Assembly (NCBI GenBank): GCA_017512425.1
Contig: JAFWGI010000009.1
Location: 28,948 to 92,947 of the forward strand
DNA: 64,000 nt
Source: Hyphomicrobium sp.
Lineage (GTDB): Bacteria; Pseudomonadota; Alphaproteobacteria; Rhizobiales; Hyphomicrobiaceae
Direction: 5' to 3'
This document shows positions 27,527-35,919 of the stretch, piece after piece (position 1 is the first letter of the stretch; the number at the start of each line of letters is the position of its first letter). The notes beneath the pieces were generated by a model. That model ran no database searches and had not been told where the DNA came from. It saw nothing but the letters and a program-made list of their open reading frames with translations. The position numbers and the translations under genes are program-made.

Positions 27527-28444
27527 ATGAGCGGTGCCGTTTCGGGGGTCGACATTGCGTCAACAGCAACCGCGGCGGGGCGGCACAAGGGCCGGCTCAG
27601 TATCGCGCTGGCGCTCACCGTCACCTTCATGGTCGTCGAGGTCATCGGCGGCTTGTGGACCGGGAGCCTCGCTCTCCTGGCCGATGCGGCACACATGATG
27701 ACCGATGCCGGCGGCCTGGCGCTGGCTTTGATCGCGATCCGGTTCGCGGAGCGGCCGCGGACACCACAGAATACTTTCGGCTATGTCCGGATGGAGGTGC
27801 TCTCGGCCCTGACCAATGCCGTCGTGCTTCTGCTGCTGACGGTTTACATCCTCTACGAGGCCTACCAGCGATTCCAGAACCCTCCGGAGGTCATCGGCGG
27901 GCCGATGCTGGCGGTGGCAGTCGCAGGCCTCATTGTCAACCTCATCAGCATGAGGATGCTCTCGGCAGGCTCGTCCGAGAGCCTCAACGTCAAGGGGGCC
28001 TATTTCGAGGTTCTGGCAGACATGCTCGGCTCGCTCGGCGTCATCGTTGCGGCGGCTGTGGTGCTTACGACGGGCTGGCAACTCGTCGATCCGATCATAG
28101 GCGCCGGAATTGGGCTGTTCATAGTGCCGCGGACGTGGGTCCTGCTCAAGCAGGCGATACACATCCTGATGGAGGGTACGCCGCCTGAAATCGACATGGC
28201 GCTTCTTGAAAAGAAGCTAACTGAGATTCCGGGCGTCGTCGCCGTGCACGATCTTCACGTCTGGACGATCACCTCTGGAGCCGATGCGATGAGCGGCCAC
28301 ATTGTCGTCACCGATCCGTCATCGGCGCGCGCCACGCTCGCCGCGGCCCTGGAGGCGATGAAATCCGGCTTTGGCTTGTCCCATGTGACGATCCAGATCG
28401 AAGACGAGGAAAGTCAAAAAACCGAGGGCGAGCAGCGGTTCTGA
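27527..28444 (+). CDS. Cation diffusion facilitator (CzcD/ZitB-like)
   Basis: 305-aa inner-membrane exporter of Zn2+, Co2+ or Cd2+ in exchange for protons. Six membrane segments; the metal-site motif LLADAAHMMTDAGGL in helix 2 and the matching FEVLADMLGSLGVI in helix 5 are clear. A cytoplasmic C-terminal domain (VHDLHVWTITSG) follows. It forms a resistance group with the zinc-ribbon gene and the P-type ATPase. Confidence 0.92.
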   Translation: MSGAVSGVDIASTATAAGRHKGRLSIALALTVTFMVVEVIGGLWTGSLALLADAAHMMTDAGGLALALIAIRFAERPRTPQNTFGYVRMEVLSALTNAVVLLLLTVYILYEAYQRFQNPPEVIGGPMLAVAVAGLIVNLISMRMLSAGSSESLNVKGAYFEVLADMLGSLGVIVAAAVVLTTGWQLVDPIIGAGIGLFIVPRTWVLLKQAIHILMEGTPPEIDMALLEKKLTEIPGVVAVHDLHVWTITSGADAMSGHIVVTDPSSARATLAAALEAMKSGFGLSHVTIQIEDEESQKTEGEQRF

Positions 28445-28483
28445 TCGTACGTTGGCGGCTTGCCCGCGGCAAAGGAGAATGAC

Positions 28484-28924
28484 GTGGGAAGAGATCGTTG
28501 GCGCAAGCATGCCCAAGGGACGGCGGACCGGGAGCCAAACTCGCCTTTGGGCTACACCGGCGGGCCCCCGCAGGACGGGCGCGCGCCCATCGGCTGGGGC
28601 GTAATCCTTTTGGCCCTCCTCGTGTGGACGGCCCTTGCCTATGTTGGAACCGTGGCCGCTGATGCCATCCTGTCTTGGCTCGCGTCCAGCAGCGGCGCCG
28701 TCTTGGACGCTGGCAAGAATGCGGGAGGCGTTTTGGGCAAGGAGGTCGGCGTCGCCATCGATAGCCTGAAATCCACAGGCGTCGTCGATCAGGTGGTCTC
28801 ACTGCTCCGAACCATCCTGAAGCCTGCTGCCATCGCGATCTGGGCGTTCGGTGCGCTCGCGCTCATTCTCTTGGCAAGAAACTTCTCGAGGGTGGCTGGA
28901 GTGTTGCGGAGAGGTTACCGCTGA
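28484..28924 (+). CDS. Membrane protein, unknown function
   Basis: About 146 aa from GTG at 28484, preceded by AAAGGAG. Two membrane segments (ILLALLVWTALAYVGTVAADAI and about LKPAAIAIWAFGALALILLA) flank a soluble stretch. It lies close downstream of the CDF gene and may be cotranscribed. No family recognised. Confidence 0.6.
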   Translation: MGRDRWRKHAQGTADREPNSPLGYTGGPPQDGRAPIGWGVILLALLVWTALAYVGTVAADAILSWLASSSGAVLDAGKNAGGVLGKEVGVAIDSLKSTGVVDQVVSLLRTILKPAAIAIWAFGALALILLARNFSRVAGVLRRGYR

Positions 28925-29051
28925 GCCACTGGTCTGCGGCCGCCGCCATCATTCAAGGCATTCTGAATTCGAGCGGCGCTGACCGGCGCGAGCGTAATCG
29001 AGGCGCGCACACCCGCTTTACCGAAGCGCTTTTTTTCCACGGTCTGCTTTT

Positions 29052-29516
29052 TCAATCTTTGTTGGCGCCATGCGGCCGGTCGGCGTCCTGAGCGGCCTTC
29101 TTCAGCGGCGCGACATAGCGAAAGGTTACATAGATGCTGGCACTCAGGATGGCGGCGATATCGTAAAGTCCGTAGCCGACCGCCGCTCCCAACGCACCCG
29201 TTGCCCATAGGCTGGCGGCCGTGGCCGTACCAATTGTCTCCATACCGTGCTTCAGGATCGCGCCGCCGCCGATAAAGCCCACACCGACCATCAGTCCTTC
29301 GATAATGCGCGCCTGGCCTGTCGATTCTATCCCCAATACGGCCACAGCAACCAGCACGAAGCCGCAGGCAGCCATCGCGACGAGAGGAAACGTGCGGATG
29401 CCGGCGCTCCGCTCCTCCTGCTCCCGATTCCAGCCTATTGGAAGCGCCAGCGCATATGCGATCGCGAGGCTCACCACATGCGAGAGCACCTCCCACGCAC
29501 TCATATTGGACATCAT
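29052..29516 (-). CDS. MgtC/SapB-family membrane protein
   Basis: About 154 aa with four hydrophobic segments and the MgtC signatures IGWNREQEERSAGIRTFPLVAM and VGVGFIGGGAILKHG. MgtC proteins influence Mg2+ homeostasis and ATP synthase activity in low Mg2+. The ATG pair near 29516 is chosen because AAGGA lies upstream. It converges on the preceding membrane-protein gene. Confidence 0.85.
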   Translation of the reverse strand: MMSNMSAWEVLSHVVSLAIAYALALPIGWNREQEERSAGIRTFPLVAMAACGFVLVAVAVLGIESTGQARIIEGLMVGVGFIGGGAILKHGMETIGTATAASLWATGALGAAVGYGLYDIAAILSASIYVTFRYVAPLKKAAQDADRPHGANKD

Positions 29517-29759
29517 AGCGGCGGATTCCTTCTGTTGGATTAGCCTGTGAGCCATTGGGTTCAGCGGCGACACTTGAACCGCCCATCGCTAGGCCTAGAG
29601 GCCCCGCGTTGACCGCCGCGGTCGGGACACTGCTTCTTTATGGCTCCAGCCTACTGAAGCTGGTCCAATTTGATGAGGCTTACTTTATCGCGCCGCCTCT
29701 AACGTTGGAAACAGCAGCAGTTTGAGCAGTTGGCCTGCCCCTCATCACGATACCAGGCA

Positions 29760-30629
29760 CTAAGTTAGAACCCGGCCGTTATCGGCCAGTGTCTGGGCTG
29801 GCCGAAGCGGAGCGTAGGGCAGACCAGATGCTGGCGGCAAGATCGCTTCTGGCGCTGGCGGGCGATAGTTGAGAGAGGAGTGCGGCCTGACAGCATTGTA
29901 GTGTTTGCGCCAGTTCTCGATCAGCACTTCCGCCTCGCGCAGTGTCGTGAAGATTTCGCCGTTGAGAAGCTCATCCCGAAGCTTTGAGTTGAGGCTCTCG
30001 CAATAGCCGTTCTCCCACGGACTCCCCGGTTCGATGTAGAGCGTCTTGACGCCGGCCCGGCCAAGCCATTCCCGCACATTGATCGCGATGAACTCGGGAC
30101 CGTTGTCAGAACGAACGTGCTCAGGCGGTCCGTGGGTGACAAAGAGATCGGCCAGACAGTGAAGTACGTCATCGGATCTCAGCCGCCTTGCCACGACGAT
30201 TGCTAGACACCGGCGCGTGAACTCATCGAGCACGACCAGCATGCGAAAGGCACGACCGTCGCGGGTGCGATCCTGAACGAAGTCATGAGACCAGACGTGG
30301 TTAGGCCGCTCGGGCCGGAGGCGCACGCACGACCCGTCGTTGAGCCAGAGACGACCCCGCTTCGGTTGTTTCATTGGTACTTTGAGCCCTTCCCGGCGCC
30401 AGATCCGATAGACGCGCTTGACGTTGACCCGCCAGCCTTCGGCAACCAGCATCTCCCGAATGCGCCGATAGCCGTAGCGGCCGTACCGTGTGGCAAGCCG
30501 CACGATGTCAGCCGTCAACGCCGCTTCGTCATCAGACGTCTTCAGATGCCGTCTCTGCGTCGCACGTGACCGCCCGACGACAGTACACGCGCGACGCTCC
30601 GAGACATCCAGGCGTGAGAGGGTGCGCAA
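29760..30629 (-). CDS. IS3-family transposase OrfB
   Basis: 289 aa. rve/DDE integrase domain: WSHDFVQDRTRDGR (first Asp), RSDNGPEFIA (second Asp) and ENGYCESLNSKLRDELLNGE (Glu), with an N-terminal HTH_21 part (RYGRYGYRRIREML). It is normally made as an OrfAB fusion by frameshifting; orfA is incomplete here, so the element should not transpose alone. Confidence 0.9.
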   Translation of the reverse strand: MRTLSRLDVSERRACTVVGRSRATQRRHLKTSDDEAALTADIVRLATRYGRYGYRRIREMLVAEGWRVNVKRVYRIWRREGLKVPMKQPKRGRLWLNDGSCVRLRPERPNHVWSHDFVQDRTRDGRAFRMLVVLDEFTRRCLAIVVARRLRSDDVLHCLADLFVTHGPPEHVRSDNGPEFIAINVREWLGRAGVKTLYIEPGSPWENGYCESLNSKLRDELLNGEIFTTLREAEVLIENWRKHYNAVRPHSSLNYRPPAPEAILPPASGLPYAPLRPAQTLADNGRVLT

Positions 30630-30653
30630 CGCACGCCCGCTTGCGGGAAGGGC

Positions 30654-30838
30654 TTAATATTTTCCCTCAAGAGCTTCCTTCAGGATCAGCTTGTCGAGCG
30701 TCAACTCGGACACGGCCTTCTTCAGCCGCTCGTTCTCGCGTTCGAGATCCTTGAAGCGCTTGGCTTGGTCGAGCTTCAGGCCGCCGCTAGCAGCCTCTTG
30801 GGCCCCATAGCTCTTGACGCGCCTCCATAATGCATAGT
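30654..30838 (-). pseudogene. 3' fragment of IS3 orfA
   Basis: The minus strand reads LWRRVKSYGAQEA, then LDQAKRFKDLERENERLKK and LTLDKLILKEALEGKY, stop: the leucine-zipper C-terminal half of an OrfA. The N-terminal helix-turn-helix is missing. Confidence 0.75.
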
Positions 30839-30840
30839 AA

Positions 30841-30869
30841 CTTTTACACTATCGGCTTTAGTGTAAAAG
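30841..30869. promoter_or_regulatory. Operator of the second hipBA module
   Basis: Perfect inverted repeat CTTTTACACTA-N7-TAGTGTAAAAG (11-bp arms), 12 bp upstream of the antitoxin ATG. It differs completely from the operator of the first hipBA module, so the two should not cross-regulate. Confidence 0.75.
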
Positions 30870-30881
30870 AAAATTTCCACA

Positions 30882-31208
30882 ATGCGAGCTTCTAGGTCCA
30901 AGACTGCCCTTCCCATCCCCGTGCGCCGTTCCCTTAGGAAGCTCGGCGCCGACATCTCCGTTGCGCGCCGTCGCAGGGGCATTTCGATGGCGCTGCTGGC
31001 AGAGCGGGCCTTCACGACGCGACCGACGTTGACCAAAGTTGAGAAGGGAGATCCCGGCGTATCGCTCGGCGTCTATGCTTCGGTGCTATTCGTGTTGGGC
31101 ATGACGGAGCGCCTGGCGGCTCTCGTTGATCCCGCACAAGACCCTCTTGGCATGGCCCTTGAGGAGGAAAACCTTCCAAAGCGCATCCGCACGCCCGCGG
31201 GTGGGTAA
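30882..31208 (+). CDS. hipB: XRE antitoxin of the second HipBA pair
   Basis: 108 aa, HTH about residues 20-75 (ISVARRRRGISMALLAERA, TRPTLTKVEKGDPGVS). It binds HipA and the 11-bp-arm operator just upstream. Unrelated in sequence to the HipB at 2414. It ends 2 bp before the toxin gene. Confidence 0.87.
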   Translation: MRASRSKTALPIPVRRSLRKLGADISVARRRRGISMALLAERAFTTRPTLTKVEKGDPGVSLGVYASVLFVLGMTERLAALVDPAQDPLGMALEEENLPKRIRTPAGG

Positions 31209-31210
31209 TC

Positions 31211-32560
31211 ATGCAGCGCGAGCTTCTTGTTTATCTCGATATTGACGGTGAGCCAGTCCTGGTCGGCCGCCTTTGGGCGCGCGAACGAACGGGCCGCGAG
31301 ACGTCATCGTTCGAATACGACGCCAGCTGGCTCAAACGCAGGGGCGCGTTTGCCCTTTCCCCTTCCCTGATGCTTGCGCGCGGGCAGTTCCAGAGTGCCA
31401 AGGGAATCGCCAACGCCTTTTCCGACACAGCGCCGGATAGCTGGGGCAAGAAGCTGATGCTTCGGCGTGAACGTGCGCGCGCAAAGAAAGCGAAGACGCA
31501 ACCGCGCACCCTCTTCGATATCGACTATCTGGCAGGCGTGGACGACCAGACCCGGATGGGTGCATTGCGGTTCCGTGATGTCGATGGCGCCGCGTTCCTG
31601 ACTTCGACTGGAGAACCTGTTCCGCCTCTCATTGATCTGGCGCGGCTGTTATCGGCGACAGACAGGATCGAGCGCGACAAGGAAACCGACGAAGATCTGA
31701 AGCTGGTTCTGGCGCCCGGAACCTCTCTCGGCGGTGCCCGCCCAAAGGCCACGATCCGTGATGGTGATGGCGCATTGCTGATCGCCAAGTTCCCGAAACG
31801 CGATGACGACTGGCCCGTGACGCTGTGGGAAGCGGTGCTGCTCGACCTTGCCAAGAAGGCTGGCATCCAGGTGCCGCCGTGGCGGCTCGACAAGATCGCC
31901 AAGAAGCCGGTGCTTCTCGTCCGGCGGTTCGATCGCGATCACATGCGCCGCATTCCGTTCATGTCGGCCATGACGGCACTTGACGCGACGGATCATGGCG
32001 AACAGCGGAGCTACCTCGAAATCCTCGACGTCATCCGTCAGGTCGGATCGAGTCCGGGAACAGACATAGAAGAGCTGTGGCGACGGATGACGTTCAACGT
32101 CCTGGTCTCAAATACTGACGATCATCTCAGGAACCATGCGTTTCTGCATGTCGGCACCGGCTGGCGGCTATCACCGGCTTACGACCTAAACCCTTGCCCG
32201 ATCGACGTGAAACCGCGGGCCCATGTTCTTGCGCTCAATGAGGTCGATACGGCTTCGTCACTGGAGACCGTGCTCGAGGTCGCCGAGCAGTTTGGGATCA
32301 AATTGGCGCGCGCGAAAGAAATCGCCGGGGAAGTGGGCGCGGCCGTATCCGACTGGAAAGTTGCGGCCAAACTGTACGGCCTCAAGGCCCCTCAGATCGA
32401 GCGAATGGCAACGGCGTTTGAACACGAGGACCTGAAGCAGGCACGCGCGTTGGCTCCCTCAACGGCGCCAGCTGCGAAGCCACCAGCTAGACGTAGTTCT
32501 CTTCACAAGGACGCCGTAAATCCGAAGCCACGCAAGACATCTGGGCGCAAGCGGGCATGA
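31211..32560 (+). CDS. hipA: HipA-like kinase toxin, second copy
   Basis: 449 aa. It has SLGGARPKATIRD (ATP site), VSNTDDHLRNHAFLH (catalytic loop) and LSPAYDLNPCP (metal Asp), and a basic Pro/Ala/Lys tail. It is clearly a different lineage from the HipA at 2722: the N-terminal domain and loop sequences differ. Intact. Confidence 0.88.
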   Translation: MQRELLVYLDIDGEPVLVGRLWARERTGRETSSFEYDASWLKRRGAFALSPSLMLARGQFQSAKGIANAFSDTAPDSWGKKLMLRRERARAKKAKTQPRTLFDIDYLAGVDDQTRMGALRFRDVDGAAFLTSTGEPVPPLIDLARLLSATDRIERDKETDEDLKLVLAPGTSLGGARPKATIRDGDGALLIAKFPKRDDDWPVTLWEAVLLDLAKKAGIQVPPWRLDKIAKKPVLLVRRFDRDHMRRIPFMSAMTALDATDHGEQRSYLEILDVIRQVGSSPGTDIEELWRRMTFNVLVSNTDDHLRNHAFLHVGTGWRLSPAYDLNPCPIDVKPRAHVLALNEVDTASSLETVLEVAEQFGIKLARAKEIAGEVGAAVSDWKVAAKLYGLKAPQIERMATAFEHEDLKQARALAPSTAPAAKPPARRSSLHKDAVNPKPRKTSGRKRA

Positions 32561-33285
32561 AGTTCAGGTCAGTTGAGTCCGCTGTGAAGACCTAAGCGAT
32601 GATTGCGATGTATGACGGCAGCTTCGCGCCTGACCCCAGCGGGCATCGCCTCCTTGAGCAGGTTACTGTCAGGGCACGGCGGCCTGCTTTCCGCCTGTCG
32701 GTCCATTCCGAGGGCAAGCCCGTGGCGGCCTGTCAGTCGTATTGACAGATCCACACGGAAGGCTCAGTTTTGCGCGGAAGGTTGATACGACCTGCTGGTT
32801 GCACCCGTATTCGGGAACGGTGAACGTATCGAGCGCCTTGCAACCTCCTTTGCCCGAGCGACCGGGTCAGCAACGCAACCACCTGACACACCTGGTTCGC
32901 CGCAGCGAAGGATGCCACGTTCCGGCATGTTTTGACGCTTTTTCGGACTACGAATCTGAGGGTCAGAGGTTGGAATCCTTTCGGGCGCGCCATGATTTCA
33001 ATGACTTAGCTCATAGCACATTTTTCAAGGTTCGGTATAGGTTCCGGCACTTCGTCCCGACCTAGAGCTAGGGCACTGGGAGCCGAAGGTTCAGACCGTT
33101 CCCAGTTGGCTTTGCATTGCGCGATTGAAAACGCAGTTCGCCGCGCATGGCGGCGACGATGCGCGCCAGGTCGCGACTTGTCGCGACCTGCGCTATGCTC
33201 GTCCGAACTCTTGCGAGCAAACACGACAAGCTGCATCGGCGGCAATCGGATTTCACGGGCGACTGCGCAGAAAACGGAGCTTGCG
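32561..33285. other. Gene-free stretch carrying a tRNA-Arg fragment
   Basis: About 725 bp after hipA. No coding frame is convincing on either strand. The one structured item is the 48-bp tRNA-Arg 3'-half copy described separately. No integrase remnant was recognised. Confidence 0.5.
32948..32995 (+). repeat. Copy of the 3' half of tRNA-Arg(ACG), att-like
   Basis: 48 bp identical, except one base (TTGG for TTCG), to the tRNA-Arg gene from the anticodon arm through CCA and one base beyond (48027-48074 on the minus strand). Such 3'-end duplications are made when integrases use tRNA genes. Here the copy is in inverted orientation to the intact tRNA, which is unexpected for a simple attL/attR pair. 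Confidence 0.75.
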
Positions 33286-33417
33286 ATGGGCAACCTCGAC
33301 AAAATGCCGTCCGGCGAAAAACTGACAACAAAATGCCCGCACTGCGGCGGCTCTGGCACAAGAAGAGGCGACAGGTGCAAGCCATGCGGCGGTAGCGGCC
33401 GGACGCGCCAGCAGTAA
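33286..33417 (+). CDS. 43-aa DnaJ-type zinc-knuckle protein
   Basis: Two CxxC-G-G-S-G knuckles, CPHCGGSGTRRG and CKPCGGSGRTR, resemble half of the DnaJ cysteine-rich domain. The ATG at 33286 is preceded by GGAG and gives a compact protein; the upstream in-frame extension looks non-coding. Function unknown. Confidence 0.6.
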   Translation: MGNLDKMPSGEKLTTKCPHCGGSGTRRGDRCKPCGGSGRTRQQ

Positions 33418-33654
33418 GCCGATCTGTTACGCGGGCCATCAGCTCGCCCAAATGGCGCTGCTGCGTTAACGTCATCGTCCCAGGAGCTGACTTGAGCAAA
33501 TGCGGCATTGACCAGTCACGAACGACTGTAGTGCAGAGAAAGCGGACTTTGGCGCCATACCCAGTCAAGACCTACGGAAGGCAAATGGCGAAGTCCGCTT
33601 ATCCTCCACTTTGAATACCACGGTGAATGTCATTGCAATGACAGGAGGACAGGT

Positions 33655-34800
33655 TCATTTTTTGAACTGTGACCGCACCATGTCTCGACCAACCATCCTG
33701 CTGAACCGACGAAAGTCGCCGTACTCATATCGCCAACGGCCAGCTACGATTGCGGGGTGGATGCAGGCGTCGAGCGCTAGTTGCTCCACATCTTCAATAC
33801 TCATGTCGGGCGAAGATCGACAGGCCCAAATCGCCTTTGGAATCAAGGCGTCGCGAGCGAATTCGTCAGCCTCAGCCTCAATGCAATCAGTGCTCCGGAC
33901 GTCAAGGTCATCGAAGATAAGCGGGATTTTTTGACTCAAATGGAGGCTCACATGTGCGAACTCGTGCAGTAATGTGAACCAGAAATTGTCGAGGCGATCG
34001 TGCCTAAGCGTCAATGCGATCACCGGAGTTCCATCTTCGCGACGTATCGCGGCTCCATCGAGAAAAGTCCCAGACAAATGATCGAGCGTAACGAATGCCA
34101 CGCCTACGTCTGCCAGCCAACCATGGAGTTTGGTAGCCCAATCAGACCGAACGCTTAACTTTGTAAGCGCTCTTGCCACCTCAATATCTATCGGACCTTG
34201 TTTTGCCACACGGAGTTTATCGGCCTTCAGTAACACTGCTGCACACCAAGCTTCCAACGCTCCAAAGTCTGTCTTCGCATTGGTTCGTTCAGTTCGTGTC
34301 TTGCGTAGCAACGCAACACCTGGTGCAGCCTTCGCAGCCCGGGCGACAAAATTTGTCAGCGCCTCGGATTGCCTCATGACACCCAGTCGCTTTAGTTCGG
34401 TTTCGGCGGCAATTACGGCACCGGATGGTCGGGAGACGACTTCTAGTTTTGTAAGTCCAATCAGAGAGTCGACGGGTATGCCGAGATGTTGGTTCAGCGC
34501 GCGAATTTGATCAACTGTCGGCTGCCTCTGGCCATTTAAGATCTCTGAGACGCGCGACTTTGCCCCTAAGTACGGCTCCAAGTCGCGCGGCTTCATGCCG
34601 TTCTGAGACATCCTAAACCGGATCGCCTCGGCCGGCGTGGCGGCGAGGAGTGGGTGGTGGGTGCGCTCCCATCGCTCAATCAGCGCCTGTAGCACCTCGA
34701 GTTCATCGTTCGACTTTCGATCACTCTTCCGAACCAGTTCGCGCGCGCGCACGAGCGCGACTTCATAGTCCTCGTCCGACCGGATGGGCTTGATCATCAC
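33655..34800 (-). CDS. higA: HigA-type antitoxin fused to an ImmA/IrrE domain
   Basis: 381 aa. The N-terminal HigA part shows DEDYEVALVRARELV and the HTH MKPRDLEPYLGAKSRVSEIL. The C-terminal half is an ImmA-like domain with LLHEFAHVSLHL (about residue 277) and EAEADEFARDALIP. The start is GTG 34800, 8 bp after GGAGG; ATG 34797 is the alternative. It overlaps the higB stop by one base. The fusion may allow antitoxin self-cleavage or sensing. Confidence 0.83.
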   Translation of the reverse strand: MMIKPIRSDEDYEVALVRARELVRKSDRKSNDELEVLQALIERWERTHHPLLAATPAEAIRFRMSQNGMKPRDLEPYLGAKSRVSEILNGQRQPTVDQIRALNQHLGIPVDSLIGLTKLEVVSRPSGAVIAAETELKRLGVMRQSEALTNFVARAAKAAPGVALLRKTRTERTNAKTDFGALEAWCAAVLLKADKLRVAKQGPIDIEVARALTKLSVRSDWATKLHGWLADVGVAFVTLDHLSGTFLDGAAIRREDGTPVIALTLRHDRLDNFWFTLLHEFAHVSLHLSQKIPLIFDDLDVRSTDCIEAEADEFARDALIPKAIWACRSSPDMSIEDVEQLALDACIHPAIVAGRWRYEYGDFRRFSRMVGRDMVRSQFKK

Positions 34801-35096
34801 TAGGGCTTCCTCCCTACCGCGATTTCGCCTCTAGTCCTTACACTTCCAGCAAATTCAATCACGATCATCGCTGACTTGTAGTTTGCCACGAGACTGACGC
34901 AATGCTCGTCCCCCAACGGGATAGTGATGACGTTGTCGTCGATCACCGCCAAAGGATACTGGTCGTGCACATCAGATGGTCCATCCCATGTTGCCGCCTC
35001 TAACTCGGCTCGCAGGGCTGCAACGGCCCCACATGGAATTCCAGACCTGGCCCTCGCGGCAAGTTTGCTCAGCATCGATGTCCCCATCAATTTCAT
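34800..35096 (-). CDS. higB: HigB-type mRNA interferase toxin
   Basis: 98 aa from ATG 35096. The pattern LRAELEAATWDGPSDVHDQY, then VIDDNVITIPLG and VSLVANYKSAMIVIEFAG matches the HigB_toxin (RelE-like) family W.nPaDvk..y...v.dNrvvF.i.gnkyRL...i.y....i.F.G. A longer open frame upstream (to 35471) runs over the divergent DUF2188 gene and is probably not used. Paired with higA downstream. Confidence 0.7.
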   Translation of the reverse strand: MKLMGTSMLSKLAARARSGIPCGAVAALRAELEAATWDGPSDVHDQYPLAVIDDNVITIPLGDEHCVSLVANYKSAMIVIEFAGSVRTRGEIAVGRKP

Positions 35097-35267
35097 CGCG
35101 TCGCACATCCTCGACCGTGCACACAACAGCGTTCCACGAACGGTAACTATGACTTGCGAATCCTGACGCGATGTGACATAGATATCAGCGTTCCATATTT
35201 TGGAACCATATCGCAATATCGATTCGGTGACCAGTCGGATTAATTCAAGCGAAGGCGAGAAAGCAAC

Positions 35268-35501
35268 ATGAGTAAAGGCCCAAAGACACATCACGTTGTT
35301 CCGAACCCGGACGGAGGCTGGGACGTAAAGCGCGGCGGGTCGCAGCGCGCCAGCAGCCATCATGTTACGAAACAGGAGGCAGTCGACCAAGGGCGCACGG
35401 TGAGTCGCAACCAGGAAACTGAGCTTCGGATTCACAATCGCAACGGCCGTATCGCTTCCAGCGACAGTCATGGTGGCGACCCAAACCCGCCGCGCGGCTG
35501 A
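35268..35501 (+). CDS. DUF2188-family protein
   Basis: 77 aa: HHVVPNPDGGWDVKRGGSQRASSH, then TKQEAVDQGRTVSRNQETELRIHNRNGRI, the full DUF2188 pattern. These small proteins of unknown function are common on mobile elements. It is divergent from higB. Confidence 0.85.
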   Translation: MSKGPKTHHVVPNPDGGWDVKRGGSQRASSHHVTKQEAVDQGRTVSRNQETELRIHNRNGRIASSDSHGGDPNPPRG

Positions 35502-35652
35502 CCAAACGCATCACCGGGCGCAACGATAACTCAACTCGGCATGGCGGGTGGAGGACCTGCAAAGAGTTCCTCAATGTCCATCCTCTGCGCTAGCCTTGAG
35601 CAGGTCGTCGTCGATGTACTGTTGCTTGATCTTGCTAAGAAAGGAACCGCGC

Positions 35653-35919
35653 ATGTCGCAGGACATTGTGGATAAGGCAAAAGACAAGACCGTCACCATA
35701 ACTGTCAATCAAGACAATCATGAAGTGGCGAAAGAAAAGATCTCATACGAAGAGGTCGTCGCGCTCTATCTGTCGGACGGGAGAGCGGGGTCCACTGAGT
35801 ACTTGATCAAGTACTCGCACGGTCATTCCAACAATGTGAGCGGTACGTTTGCACCCGGCAACTATGTGGTGGTGAAAGATGGCATGCGCTTTAGGGTTTC
35901 GGGAACTGGCGAATCGTAA
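35653..35919 (+). CDS. Ubiquitin-like protein of the second conjugation locus
   Basis: 88-aa beta-grasp protein (TVTITVNQDNHEVAKEKISYEEVV, EYLIKYSHGHS, GNYVVVKDGMRFRVSGTGES). It follows the bacterial multi-ubiquitin module pattern but holds a single module and has no C-terminal Gly-Gly. ATG 35653 has AAGGA upstream. It overlaps the E1 gene by 41 bp, so conjugation partner and activating enzyme are made together. Confidence 0.75.
   Translation: MSQDIVDKAKDKTVTITVNQDNHEVAKEKISYEEVVALYLSDGRAGSTEYLIKYSHGHSNNVSGTFAPGNYVVVKDGMRFRVSGTGES

Larger units (their letters stand above)
29731..30838 (-). mobile_element. IS3-family element, truncated at the orfA end
   Basis: Contains an intact orfB and the 3' part of orfA. 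The right-end sequence TGGCCTGCCCC (29731) is the probable terminal repeat. The other terminus is missing: orfA starts mid-protein directly next to the operator of the second hipBA module, so the element was cut or overwritten there. Confidence 0.65.

Noticed and set aside
32733..32993. 86-codon minus-strand frame starting MARPKGFQ
   Set aside because: Its start is simply the tRNA-Arg fragment translated; the rest has no coding character.
35097..35471. Long upstream extension of the HigB frame (223 codons)
   Set aside because: It runs over the divergent DUF2188 gene, and the HigB family match begins only at ATG 35096.
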